A DNA stretch of 5,465 nucleotides from DHVE2 group archaeon. Its GTDB lineage: Archaea; Thermoplasmatota; Thermoplasmata; Thermoplasmatales; Aciduliprofundaceae. Made by a program: the position numbers and the translations under genes. The notes below the pieces were generated by a model that was not told the origin of the DNA, did not search any database, and was given only the letters and a program-made list of their open reading frames with translations. Shown piece by piece: positions 1-5,046 of the stretch. Every line of letters begins with the position of its first letter. The first letter of the stretch is position 1. Where the stretch lies: contig WAOZ01000226.1 of the NCBI GenBank assembly GCA_015520975.1, positions 1-5,465 of the forward strand, in the 5' to 3' direction.

Positions 1-86
1 ATGTAATCACCGACCACTCTTTTGAAGGAGTGGAACACGGATTCGATGACATTTCTATGCGAGTATTTCTTTTTCCACTCTGGAGA
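1..86 (-). pseudogene. IS4/IS5-type DDE transposase, C-terminal remnant
   Basis: Read on the minus strand from base 86 to base 1, this stretch encodes SPEWKKKYSHRNVIESVFHS followed by FKRVVGDY. It contains the Y-(2)-R-(3)-E-(6)-K signature that surrounds the catalytic glutamate of IS4/IS5-family DDE transposases (Tyr 65-63, Arg 56-54, Glu 44-42, Lys 23-21). An in-frame TAG (89-87) lies immediately upstream, and the space where the DDE core's two aspartates should be encoded is occupied by the next gene. Only the C-terminal end is therefore present here; the coding sequence continues off the left edge. It is best read as a decayed or truncated insertion sequence rather than an active element. 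No terminal inverted repeat is visible on this side. The family call rests on the signature spacing, which is seen directly; the exact IS family is uncertain. Confidence 0.72.
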
Positions 87-96
87 CTACCCCACA

Positions 97-154
97 ATGG
101 GCAAACTTGGTAAATTTTATCAGATGATACCTGCTCTAGTTGCTTTATTTTTTT
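97..154 (+). other. probable displaced 5' end of the PH-like membrane protein gene, ending at a 7-T run
   Basis: An ATG at 97 opens a frame reading MGKLGKFYQMIPALVALFF, a basic start followed by a hydrophobic stretch, up to a run of seven T (148-154). Past the run this frame continues only to a stop near 189. With one T fewer, the frame joins directly to IIFYIIQSYITNEPV of the downstream gene, giving a continuous protein of 155 residues with a complete first membrane helix. A GGAG (82-85) lies 11 nt before the ATG. This indicates a frameshift in the homopolymer, whether a sequencing error, a mutation, or slippage. A second in-frame ATG at 124 is an alternative start. Confidence 0.5.
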
Positions 155-565
155 ATTATATTTTATATTATACAAAGTTACATTACTAACGAACCAGTAC
201 CAATGTTACTTTTGTTAACAATATACGCTGCATCCAGCATTCTGACACTATTTCTTGGCATGATGAACATTAGAAGTATGATTCAAAACGCAGCGCCGAT
301 AAAAGTAAAAATAACTGACGAAGCGCTGTATTTTATGAAATCATCTGGCGAAATAATAAAAATCAAATTGGAGGATATAGAGGTTGTGAATCTAAGAAAA
401 ACGATTTTCGATGGGTACATCGTAGGGATTATGGAACGCAAAGATAAGAATAGTGTGAAACATCACGCTTTTTATCTCAGCAGAAAACTGGGCGAGGCAA
501 TTATTAAAAAGCATTCAAAGTATGTGGATTATGGCTTTGATAAGATTTTAGATGGCCACAATTAA
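140..565 (+). CDS. two-helix membrane protein with PH-like cytoplasmic domain (5' end probably frameshifted)
   Basis: I do not recognise a named family. As an uninterrupted frame it starts at a TTG directly after a TAG and has no ribosome-binding site, so 140 is unlikely to be the real start; the first in-frame ATG is at 203. The protein has two hydrophobic segments (about residues 2-17 and 21-42), then a soluble domain (about 52-130) in which short strands alternate with charged turns: IKVKITDEALYF, EIIKIKLEDIEVVNL, a glycine turn, then HHAFYLS and a final helix. This resembles the PH-like (bPH) domains that follow paired helices in many small prokaryotic membrane proteins, which are usually membrane-bound and of unknown ligand. 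The gene is more AT-rich than the operon that follows and lies beside a transposase remnant. See the 97-154 entry for the likely true N-terminus, which would give 155 residues. It may be a working gene with a sequencing error or a recent pseudogene. Confidence 0.6.
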   Translation: MLYFFIIFYIIQSYITNEPVPMLLLLTIYAASSILTLFLGMMNIRSMIQNAAPIKVKITDEALYFMKSSGEIIKIKLEDIEVVNLRKTIFDGYIVGIMERKDKNSVKHHAFYLSRKLGEAIIKKHSKYVDYGFDKILDGHN

Positions 566-591
566 CCAGTGCTAAAACTGCACGCAAATAA

Positions 592-634
592 ACGCATAAT
601 CACATAAACTTTATATAATCCAATCTCTATGCGT
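592..634. promoter_or_regulatory. inverted repeat flanking the operon TATA box, possible operator
   Basis: ACGCATA (592-598) and TATGCGT (628-634) are exact 7-nt inverted copies. The centre of the pair is base 613, essentially the centre of the TATA box. A further ACGCA copy sits at 582-586, exactly 10 bases (one helical turn) before the first arm. The arrangement would suit a dimeric or multimeric regulator controlling TBP access, but 7-bp arms can arise by chance and no regulator gene is visible. Confidence 0.3.
610..618 (+). promoter_or_regulatory. archaeal TATA box of the zinc-ribbon/SPFH operon
   Basis: TTTATATAA is a near-ideal archaeal TATA element, preceded by an A-rich BRE-like stretch (ACATAAAC). 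Archaeal transcription normally starts about 26 nt after the TATA centre, which puts the start near base 640 and leaves a leader of only about 9 nt before the ATG at 649. The GGGAG at 639-643 would then lie at the extreme 5' end of the mRNA, so the first gene may be translated almost leaderless. It is the only strong promoter seen before the six-gene operon. Confidence 0.72.
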
Positions 635-648
635 CTCAGGGAGCAGCA

Positions 649-1389
649 ATGGTGGAGATGAAGTGTCCCAAATGCGGGGCTCCTTTTGAATACGAGCCCG
701 GAATGAAATTCAAAAAATGTGAATTTTGCGGAACGATGATTTACATAGATAAAAGCAGAGTGATGTTCTATTATATAATTCCGTTCACCATCAAAGATTC
801 CGACATACCCGCGCTTTTCAGACGCTGGGCCTCAGGTCCAAAAATGGCAAAAGGACTTGAAAATTCGCGAATTTTGAGCGTTAGAAAAATGTATTTTCCC
901 GTGTACCGTTTTGTCAGAGACCTCAACGGCAGAGAGGCTGTATTCGTAAAGCCTGCCAAAACCACACTGCTTCCGGGCCTCAGCAATCTGAAAATCCCGC
1001 CGGGCAATATGCAGCTGTTTGATGCAAATTTCAATCCCGGCAATGCGAAAGTGATACAGCCCGATTTGAGCATGGATACCTATCTCAAAACTCTACAAGG
1101 CACTCCGAAAGAGCAGGCGCTGGTCTTCTTCCCGCTCTATGAAGTCAGGTACGAATTTCAGGGAAAACCGCATGTGGTCGTGATAGATGGCTCCAGCGGA
1201 GAGGCATTTTCCGCCTACTATCCGCCGAGATCTTCCGCACCTTACATAGTGGTGGCAGGGGCATCGTTTGGGCTGGCATTCATCGGCTCTGCTCTTGCTT
1301 TGAAGGTTACAGCTATTGGTGCCGCACTTATAGGCGCTGCGTTTTTGATTGGCATACTGGGCGGATTCGTGGTTGCCAAAAAATTCTGA
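649..1389 (+). CDS. zinc-ribbon membrane protein A (operon gene 1)
   Basis: This 246-residue protein has no function I can name. An N-terminal four-cysteine zinc ribbon (C6-x2-C9, C24-x2-C27) is followed by a soluble middle region containing two copies of an aromatic-Pro-aromatic motif, YFPVYRFVR (82-90) and FFPLYEVRYEF (160-170). The second leads into VVVIDGSSGEAF, likely a beta hairpin. Two closely spaced hydrophobic segments (about 198-217 and 220-243) end the protein, leaving only KKF after the last one: a hairpin membrane anchor with the zinc ribbon and middle domain outside the bilayer. The ATG at 649 is preferred because GGGAG (639-643) lies 5 nt upstream; the ATG at 658 has no room for a binding site. 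It is the first gene of the operon, 9 nt before gene 2, with which it shares its whole layout. Bacterial relatives of this design (zinc ribbon plus helices, as in B. subtilis YdjG) are sometimes misnamed helicase-like because of the ribbon. Confidence 0.85.
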   Translation: MVEMKCPKCGAPFEYEPGMKFKKCEFCGTMIYIDKSRVMFYYIIPFTIKDSDIPALFRRWASGPKMAKGLENSRILSVRKMYFPVYRFVRDLNGREAVFVKPAKTTLLPGLSNLKIPPGNMQLFDANFNPGNAKVIQPDLSMDTYLKTLQGTPKEQALVFFPLYEVRYEFQGKPHVVVIDGSSGEAFSAYYPPRSSAPYIVVAGASFGLAFIGSALALKVTAIGAALIGAAFLIGILGGFVVAKKF

Positions 1390-1398
1390 GGTGATTAT

Positions 1399-2370
1399 AT
1401 GAAACTCACAGTTGGTCTGAACTGCCCTTCCTGCGGTGGCCGCATAGAATTGGAGGAGGGTAGCAAAATTGCGGTCTGTCCGTTCTGTCATACGGTAACT
1501 CGAGTTGAAGGTGACGAGGGGGTAAAAACTCTTGCTTATAGAATGAAAATAGATGAGAAGCTTGCATATCGCGTGGCATACAGCTGGTTTGAAAGGGGGT
1601 TCAAAGCCCGCGACCTGAAAAAAGTCGCGAAAATTGTGGAAATGTACCCGGTTTATCTTCCATTCTGGCGCTATTCCGCGCGTGGTATGGGCATAGTGCT
1701 TGGATATAATGTTGTGGAGCACATAGATTCGAATGGAAATGTGTATCGTGAGAAAAAACCCAAGGAGGAAGTGATCATAAAAGACTACGACTGGACACTC
1801 CTTGCCTGCGATGCGGGGGATATTGGCGTGCTTCATCTGCGAAACCTTGAGGGAGAGATAATTCCGCTCTCCGAAGATCTGCCGATCTACGAAGCAACCA
1901 AATCCAAGGACGATGCTAAAGACGAAGCGGAAATAGCCATAAAAAGATGGGTTCTTCGGGAGGCGCATATTGAGAGCATTACTTTTTCAAAAGCGTTTGT
2001 TATACCCAGAGATTTTTCACTCATATATTACCCATTCTGGATAATACGCTACGATTATAAAGGTAAAATGTACTTCCTCACGGTGGACGGCGTGACAGGA
2101 CGCGTGATTTCGGGGCGCGCCCCGGGCGATCCGCTCTGGCAATCATTGGCAATTGGTGCCGGTGCGACGATCGGCGGTGCGATAGCCGGAGGAATAGTGC
2201 TCGGAGGCAGAGTTGGCATTCTCGCACTCATAATAGGAATTCTGATATTTGGAGCATCGTATATGTTTTTCAGATACGGCTCGGAGATCGTTGAAGGAGA
2301 TATACCCAAACCCTATTCGTCTCGAAAATTCACCAAGGATATCTTAAAAGATTTCGGGGTGAGGATATGA
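1399..2370 (+). CDS. zinc-ribbon membrane protein B (operon gene 2)
   Basis: This 323-residue protein is a larger relative of the preceding gene; its function is unknown. A zinc ribbon (C9-x2-C12, C27-x2-C30) begins it. A long soluble region follows with two copies of the aromatic-Pro-aromatic motif: YPVYLPFWRY (83-92), and YYPFWIIRYDY (210-220) leading into the hairpin TVDGVTGRV. A Lys/Asp/Glu-rich helix (about 165-190) lies between them. Two glycine-rich membrane helices (about 248-270 and 272-293) come next, and unlike gene 1 there is a 30-residue charged tail after them. The same YPFW...RY...VDG.TG pattern is one I associate with bacterial zinc-ribbon membrane proteins near SPFH genes (family knowledge). 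GAGGTGAT (1388-1395), which overlaps the previous stop codon, is the binding site, 3 nt before the ATG. The last codons overlap gene 3 by ATGA (2367-2370). Confidence 0.86.
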   Translation: MKLTVGLNCPSCGGRIELEEGSKIAVCPFCHTVTRVEGDEGVKTLAYRMKIDEKLAYRVAYSWFERGFKARDLKKVAKIVEMYPVYLPFWRYSARGMGIVLGYNVVEHIDSNGNVYREKKPKEEVIIKDYDWTLLACDAGDIGVLHLRNLEGEIIPLSEDLPIYEATKSKDDAKDEAEIAIKRWVLREAHIESITFSKAFVIPRDFSLIYYPFWIIRYDYKGKMYFLTVDGVTGRVISGRAPGDPLWQSLAIGAGATIGGAIAGGIVLGGRVGILALIIGILIFGASYMFFRYGSEIVEGDIPKPYSSRKFTKDILKDFGVRI

Positions 2371-2957
2371 TTAAATTAGAGCCTTTGAAATGTCCGAAAT
2401 GCGGCTCTGTGCTGAAATCGCAGCAAAAGGATCTGGTTTACAGGTGCGAGAACTGTGGAACTTTCGTCTATGCACCTACCATGGAGGTCCTCAACGCGAA
2501 AATTTACAGGTTTGATACTAACAGACACGATAAAAAATACTATATGCCGTTCTTTGTTTACAGGGTCGAGTACTTCATTCGCAGAGAGGTGAGCAAACAT
2601 GCCAGAGATATCTACAATCAGCGCGGCTCTTGGATTGCCTATATACCTGCAGGCGGCTCATTACCAGCACACGAAACTCTCAGAATAGCAAAACTCATAA
2701 CATCTAGACCTCCGCAAAATGTGGTTGAAACTGTGGATTTTGAAGGCATACCCAATCTCCCTGTGGAAATAACCGTAGAAGAAGGCGAACGGATGTCCGA
2801 ATTTCTGTTTTTATCGTACGAGGTTGACAAACCAGGGATACTGCAGAGCATTGCTTACACTTTCACCGCAAAGTTTATTGAGTTGATTTACCTACCATTT
2901 TATTATAGGGGCTACTACTATCCTGGCCTCGTTCAGTATGGAGGTGAAGGCGTATGA
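2367..2957 (+). CDS. soluble zinc-ribbon protein (operon gene 3)
   Basis: This 196-residue protein has no recognised function. It begins with a zinc ribbon (C9-x2-C12, C27-x2-C30; the latter pair reads CENCGTF) and carries two aromatic-Pro-aromatic motifs, YYMPFFVYRVEYF (58-70) and IYLPFYYRGYYYPG (174-187), like those of genes 1 and 2. It lacks the paired C-terminal helices, so it looks like a shortened, non-anchored member of the same set. It could still touch the membrane through its aromatic-rich C-terminus (YYRGYYYPGL). Its ATG sits in the ATGA overlap with gene 2, behind GGGGTGAGG (2356-2364), which points to translational coupling. Its own stop overlaps gene 4 by ATGA (2954-2957). A role as an adaptor joining the membrane-bound ribbon proteins to the SPFH protein is a guess from context. 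Confidence 0.83.
   Translation: MIKLEPLKCPKCGSVLKSQQKDLVYRCENCGTFVYAPTMEVLNAKIYRFDTNRHDKKYYMPFFVYRVEYFIRREVSKHARDIYNQRGSWIAYIPAGGSLPAHETLRIAKLITSRPPQNVVETVDFEGIPNLPVEITVEEGERMSEFLFLSYEVDKPGILQSIAYTFTAKFIELIYLPFYYRGYYYPGLVQYGGEGV
2940..2947 (+). promoter_or_regulatory. strong Shine-Dalgarno before operon gene 4
   Basis: GGAGGTGA is a full match to the complement of the usual archaeal 16S rRNA 3' end and lies 6 nt before the ATG at 2954. It sits inside the end of gene 3 and fixes the start of gene 4 despite the 4-nt overlap. Confidence 0.75.
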
Positions 2958-3274
2958 ATATAGATGATAAAAAATTCTATGCTGCGTGGGGCATACTGTT
3001 CATACTTATAGGCATATCCATCATAGTCTATTTTCTGGGCTACGGAGCGCTTGTACCATTTATCATTTTTGGCGGTATGGGATTCGTTCTGATACTCTTC
3101 TCCGATTTGAAAGGTATATCATTTTACACGGGTGTATTTTCAATGACTTTCGGCGCACTTCTAACTTCTGTATTGCTGGGCACCGGGCCTGTAATAGCGG
3201 TTGCGGTTATTGTGATAATAATCGGTGTTAGTATCTTTTTGCACATATTTCTGAGCGGAGGTGATGAAAAATGA
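2954..3274 (+). CDS. small four-helix membrane protein (operon gene 4)
   Basis: This is a 106-residue, almost entirely hydrophobic protein of unknown function. Four membrane helices are apparent (about 10-28, 31-50, 56-76 and 79-100), separated by very short loops such as SDLKG (50-54) and GTGP (76-79). Charged residues cluster only at the two ends (N-terminal DDKK, C-terminal GGDEK), so both ends probably face the same side. There are no cysteines, histidines or conserved charged residues within the helices, so an enzyme or ion channel is not suggested. It is translationally coupled on both sides by ATGA overlaps and driven by GGAGGTGA. It occupies the place that a TPM-domain membrane protein (YdjH) holds in the B. 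subtilis operon, but I see no TPM features in it. A membrane anchor or partner for the zinc-ribbon and SPFH proteins is an inference. Confidence 0.82.
   Translation: MNIDDKKFYAAWGILFILIGISIIVYFLGYGALVPFIIFGGMGFVLILFSDLKGISFYTGVFSMTFGALLTSVLLGTGPVIAVAVIVIIIGVSIFLHIFLSGGDEK
3257..3265 (+). promoter_or_regulatory. nine-base Shine-Dalgarno before operon gene 5
   Basis: GGAGGTGAT is the longest anti-Shine-Dalgarno match in the window, 5 nt before the ATG at 3271 and inside the end of gene 4. It suggests that the helical protein is made at a high rate relative to its neighbours. Confidence 0.75.
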
Positions 3275-3801
3275 AAGACCTTAGAGAGAAGGTGAAGGAT
3301 GAAAGAACACTTTTGAAAAAAATAGAGCTTGCCATACCCGGTTTCAGGGGATATAGAAAAAGAGAGGATTTAAGAATTGCAGATAGCATGCTCAGAGACT
3401 ACCTCGCGAATCAAATGGATGTTGTTGAAGACGAACTTAAAATCATCAGAAAAATACTCAGCAGAAGAATGATGATGGAGGTTCTTGAAGATATATCCTC
3501 TCTGGTTAACAGAATGTCCGCGCTTGAAGGGAAGGTTCGCCATGCTGAGCAGGGTTATATGGGGCTGGTCGGCGATTATCGCGTAGATGAGCCCGAACTT
3601 AACAGGGTTTACGAATTTGATTTGAGTTTGATAGGGAAAATAAAACTTCTGAAGGAGAAAGCTGAACATCTTCACGATGTCGCAAAGAAAGGAGGAATAG
3701 ATGATGTCATAGAATGCATAGAGGAAATGGACGAGGTTCTCAGCGAATTTGATGAACTCTTTGACACGAGAAGGAATGTTATGCTGGAGGTGTTTAAATG
3801 A
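3271..3801 (+). CDS. helical PGFRGY-motif protein (operon gene 5)
   Basis: This is a 176-residue soluble protein made largely of charged helices, with no cysteines in metal-binding arrangement and no membrane segment. After a charged N-terminal helix comes IPGFRGYRKRED (22-33), then long amphipathic helices (about 34-64 and 68-97), a conserved-looking turn GYMGLVGDYRVDE (95-107) with ELNRVYEFDLSLI (109-121), and two more helices (about 121-140 and 143-165). I recall unnamed bacterial proteins with the same PG(F/Y)RGY and YEFDLSL motifs encoded beside SPFH/zinc-ribbon genes; this is memory of a family, not a search result. The cysteine at 149 is isolated. ATGA overlaps couple it to gene 4 and to the SPFH gene. 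By position and helical character it could be the client or effector of the SPFH scaffold, as PspA is for YdjI in B. subtilis, but it does not look like PspA/ESCRT-III in length or sequence. Confidence 0.85.
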   Translation: MKDLREKVKDERTLLKKIELAIPGFRGYRKREDLRIADSMLRDYLANQMDVVEDELKIIRKILSRRMMMEVLEDISSLVNRMSALEGKVRHAEQGYMGLVGDYRVDEPELNRVYEFDLSLIGKIKLLKEKAEHLHDVAKKGGIDDVIECIEEMDEVLSEFDELFDTRRNVMLEVFK

Positions 3802-4997
3802 GCATGTTTAGAAAAACATATACCAGCGCAAAAACTGCGGATTTAGAGGGGGCCGATGCCAGAAAAACCTATTTCTGGGTGGATGAGTATAAAGGCGAGA
3901 ATGTGATATGGCGCATACCGCATAACATAAGATGGAACGATAACATTGTGGTGCGCGAAGATGAATGGGCTGTGTTTTTCAGGGATGGTAAAGCGCTTCA
4001 TGTTTTCGACCGTCCGGGCAGATACGCTCTGACCACTGAGAATGTGCCTGTTCTGGGAACATTAGTGAAAAAAATTACAGGTATCCAGCAGATAGGCGAG
4101 ATTTACTATGTTCAGAGACGCCAGTTACGGGGTAAATTCGGCACATCGGAACCGCTTTCTTTCCGAGACCCGGATTTCGGTCTTGTGAGAATCCGCGCGT
4201 TCGGGCAGTTCGCATACAAAGTCACCGATCCACTGCTCCTCATCACGCAGTTTGTCGGAACGAAAGGCATGACTACAAGCGGCGAAATTGTTTCATGGCT
4301 TAAAGATCAGATCGTTATGGTTTTGAACGACACCATCGGCGAACTCAAACTCAAACGAAATATGAGCATATTGGATTTACCAGCATATCTTCAGGAAATT
4401 GAGCAGATGGTGCTTGCCAAACTCAAAGATGAAACTGTGCAATATGGTCTGGAAGTGACCAAGCTTGCAGGGCTAAACCTCAATCTTCCCGATGAAGTGC
4501 AGGAGGCAATCGATAAACGCGGTGCAATGGCAGCGCTGGGAGTTAATTACATGCAGTATCAAACCGGCAAAGCAATTGAAGGATTTGGAGAAGGTGCAGC
4601 GCAGGGAGGTTCTTCCACGGGCATAGCCGGATTGGGTGCAGGTATGGGCGCAGGATTCGCGATGGCAAATGCCATGGCACAGGGTATGAACCAGGGTATT
4701 GCTCCGGTGGGTGGTCCGCCACAGACACCGCCAATGGCCGGAACCAAGAGATGTCCAAACTGCGGCAACAATGTTCCTGCAGACGCAAAATTCTGTCCAT
4801 ACTGCGGCTTCAAATTTGAGCAGGAAATGAAGATGAAAAAATGCGTGAAGTGCGGCAGAGACATACCCGCTGATGCCATGTTCTGCCCATATTGCGGTGC
4901 ACAGCAACCGGGTGCCAAAAAGGTATGTCCCAACTGCGGAAAGGAGATACCGCCCGATGTGAGGTTCTGTCCATACTGCGGCCAGAAACTATCATAG
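3798..4997 (+). CDS. SPFH/band-7 protein with three C-terminal zinc ribbons (YdjI/COG4260-like; operon gene 6)
   Basis: This 399-residue protein belongs to the SPFH group that databases often label 'virion core protein' or stomatin/prohibitin with a C-terminal Zn ribbon; B. subtilis YdjI is the studied example and acts at the membrane with PspA. Visible domains are: the N-terminal family opening NVIWRIP...I.WND.IVVRE (35-53), WAVFFRDGKALHVFDRPGRY (57-76) and LTTENVPVL; the SPFH core (about 50-230) with a helical arm; the family tail DEVQEAIDKRGAMAALG...YMQYQTGKAIE (232-261); a Gly/Ala/Met-rich linker (262-315); and three zinc ribbons (C319/322/333/336, C349/352/363/366, C377/380/391/394). There is no N-terminal membrane helix, as is normal for this subgroup, so membrane contact probably needs partners, presumably the products of genes 1, 2 and 4. 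SPFH proteins form large ring or cage oligomers, so the ribbons would be displayed in many copies. GGAGGTG (3786-3792) fixes the start. It is the last operon gene. Confidence 0.92.
   Translation: MSMFRKTYTSAKTADLEGADARKTYFWVDEYKGENVIWRIPHNIRWNDNIVVREDEWAVFFRDGKALHVFDRPGRYALTTENVPVLGTLVKKITGIQQIGEIYYVQRRQLRGKFGTSEPLSFRDPDFGLVRIRAFGQFAYKVTDPLLLITQFVGTKGMTTSGEIVSWLKDQIVMVLNDTIGELKLKRNMSILDLPAYLQEIEQMVLAKLKDETVQYGLEVTKLAGLNLNLPDEVQEAIDKRGAMAALGVNYMQYQTGKAIEGFGEGAAQGGSSTGIAGLGAGMGAGFAMANAMAQGMNQGIAPVGGPPQTPPMAGTKRCPNCGNNVPADAKFCPYCGFKFEQEMKMKKCVKCGRDIPADAMFCPYCGAQQPGAKKVCPNCGKEIPPDVRFCPYCGQKLS
4752..4982 (+). repeat. three tandem zinc-ribbon coding repeats
   Basis: Three copies of a C-x2-C-G-x10-C-P-Y-C-G unit are encoded at 4752-4808, 4842-4898 and 4926-4982, spaced 90 and 84 bases apart. 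Units 1 and 3 share an exact 18-base stretch, TTCTGTCCATACTGCGGC (4791-4808 and 4965-4982), including third codon positions; unit 2 differs at three third positions. This suggests that unit 3 arose by fairly recent duplication or gene conversion with unit 1. Confidence 0.85.
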
Positions 4998-5012
4998 CCC
5001 ACTGGGAATAAC

Positions 5013-5021
5013 TTTATGTAT
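5013..5021 (+). promoter_or_regulatory. TATA box for tRNA-His (and probably priL)
   Basis: TTTATGTAT, preceded by the A-rich GGGAATAAC, is centred about 30 nt before the tRNA 5' base. That matches archaeal tRNA promoters, which start transcription a few bases upstream of the mature end. It overlaps the operon terminator region, so the two signals share DNA. Confidence 0.6.
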
Positions 5022-5022
5022 G

Positions 5023-5029
5023 TTTTTTT
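5023..5029 (+). terminator. oligo-T terminator of the operon
   Basis: A run of seven T, then C and TTT, lies 26 nt after the SPFH stop codon. Archaeal RNA polymerase commonly terminates at such T-rich tracts without a strong hairpin, and none is seen here. It lies between the next gene's TATA box and its transcription start, so it would not stop tRNA transcription. Confidence 0.5.
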
Positions 5030-5046
5030 CTTTCACCCCCATGTAT

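Noticed and set aside
14..33. CCACTC/GAGTGG inverted repeat as an IS end or terminator
   Set aside because: It lies within the transposase coding remnant over well-matched codons and is not at a recognisable element boundary.
111..120. TAAATTTTAT as a TATA box for the PH-like gene
   Set aside because: It lies within the probable coding start (from 97) and only 20-30 nt before a doubtful TTG; the AT-rich surroundings make such matches common.
1093..1968. 291-codon open frame on the minus strand across operon genes 1 and 2
   Set aside because: It lies antisense to two well-supported zinc-ribbon genes, has no recognisable motif or ribosome-binding site, and its composition is that expected of a shadow frame.
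2986..3231. Second plus-strand open frame inside the small membrane-protein gene
   Set aside because: It is His/Cys-rich with no membrane or domain pattern, while the overlapping frame has clear helices, a strong Shine-Dalgarno and ATGA coupling.
2954..3274. Operon gene 4 as a TPM-domain protein equivalent to YdjH
   Set aside because: It is only four hydrophobic helices and tails; there is no room for a soluble TPM domain.
3798..4997. Viral origin suggested by the common 'virion core protein' label for this SPFH group
   Set aside because: The label comes from a distant poxvirus match; the gene sits in a cellular-type operon with no viral structural or replication genes nearby.
4473..5002. 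Several minus-strand open frames over the SPFH C-terminus with repeated PQYGQN-type segments
   Set aside because: The repeats are the antisense reading of the three zinc-ribbon units; there is no independent coding evidence.
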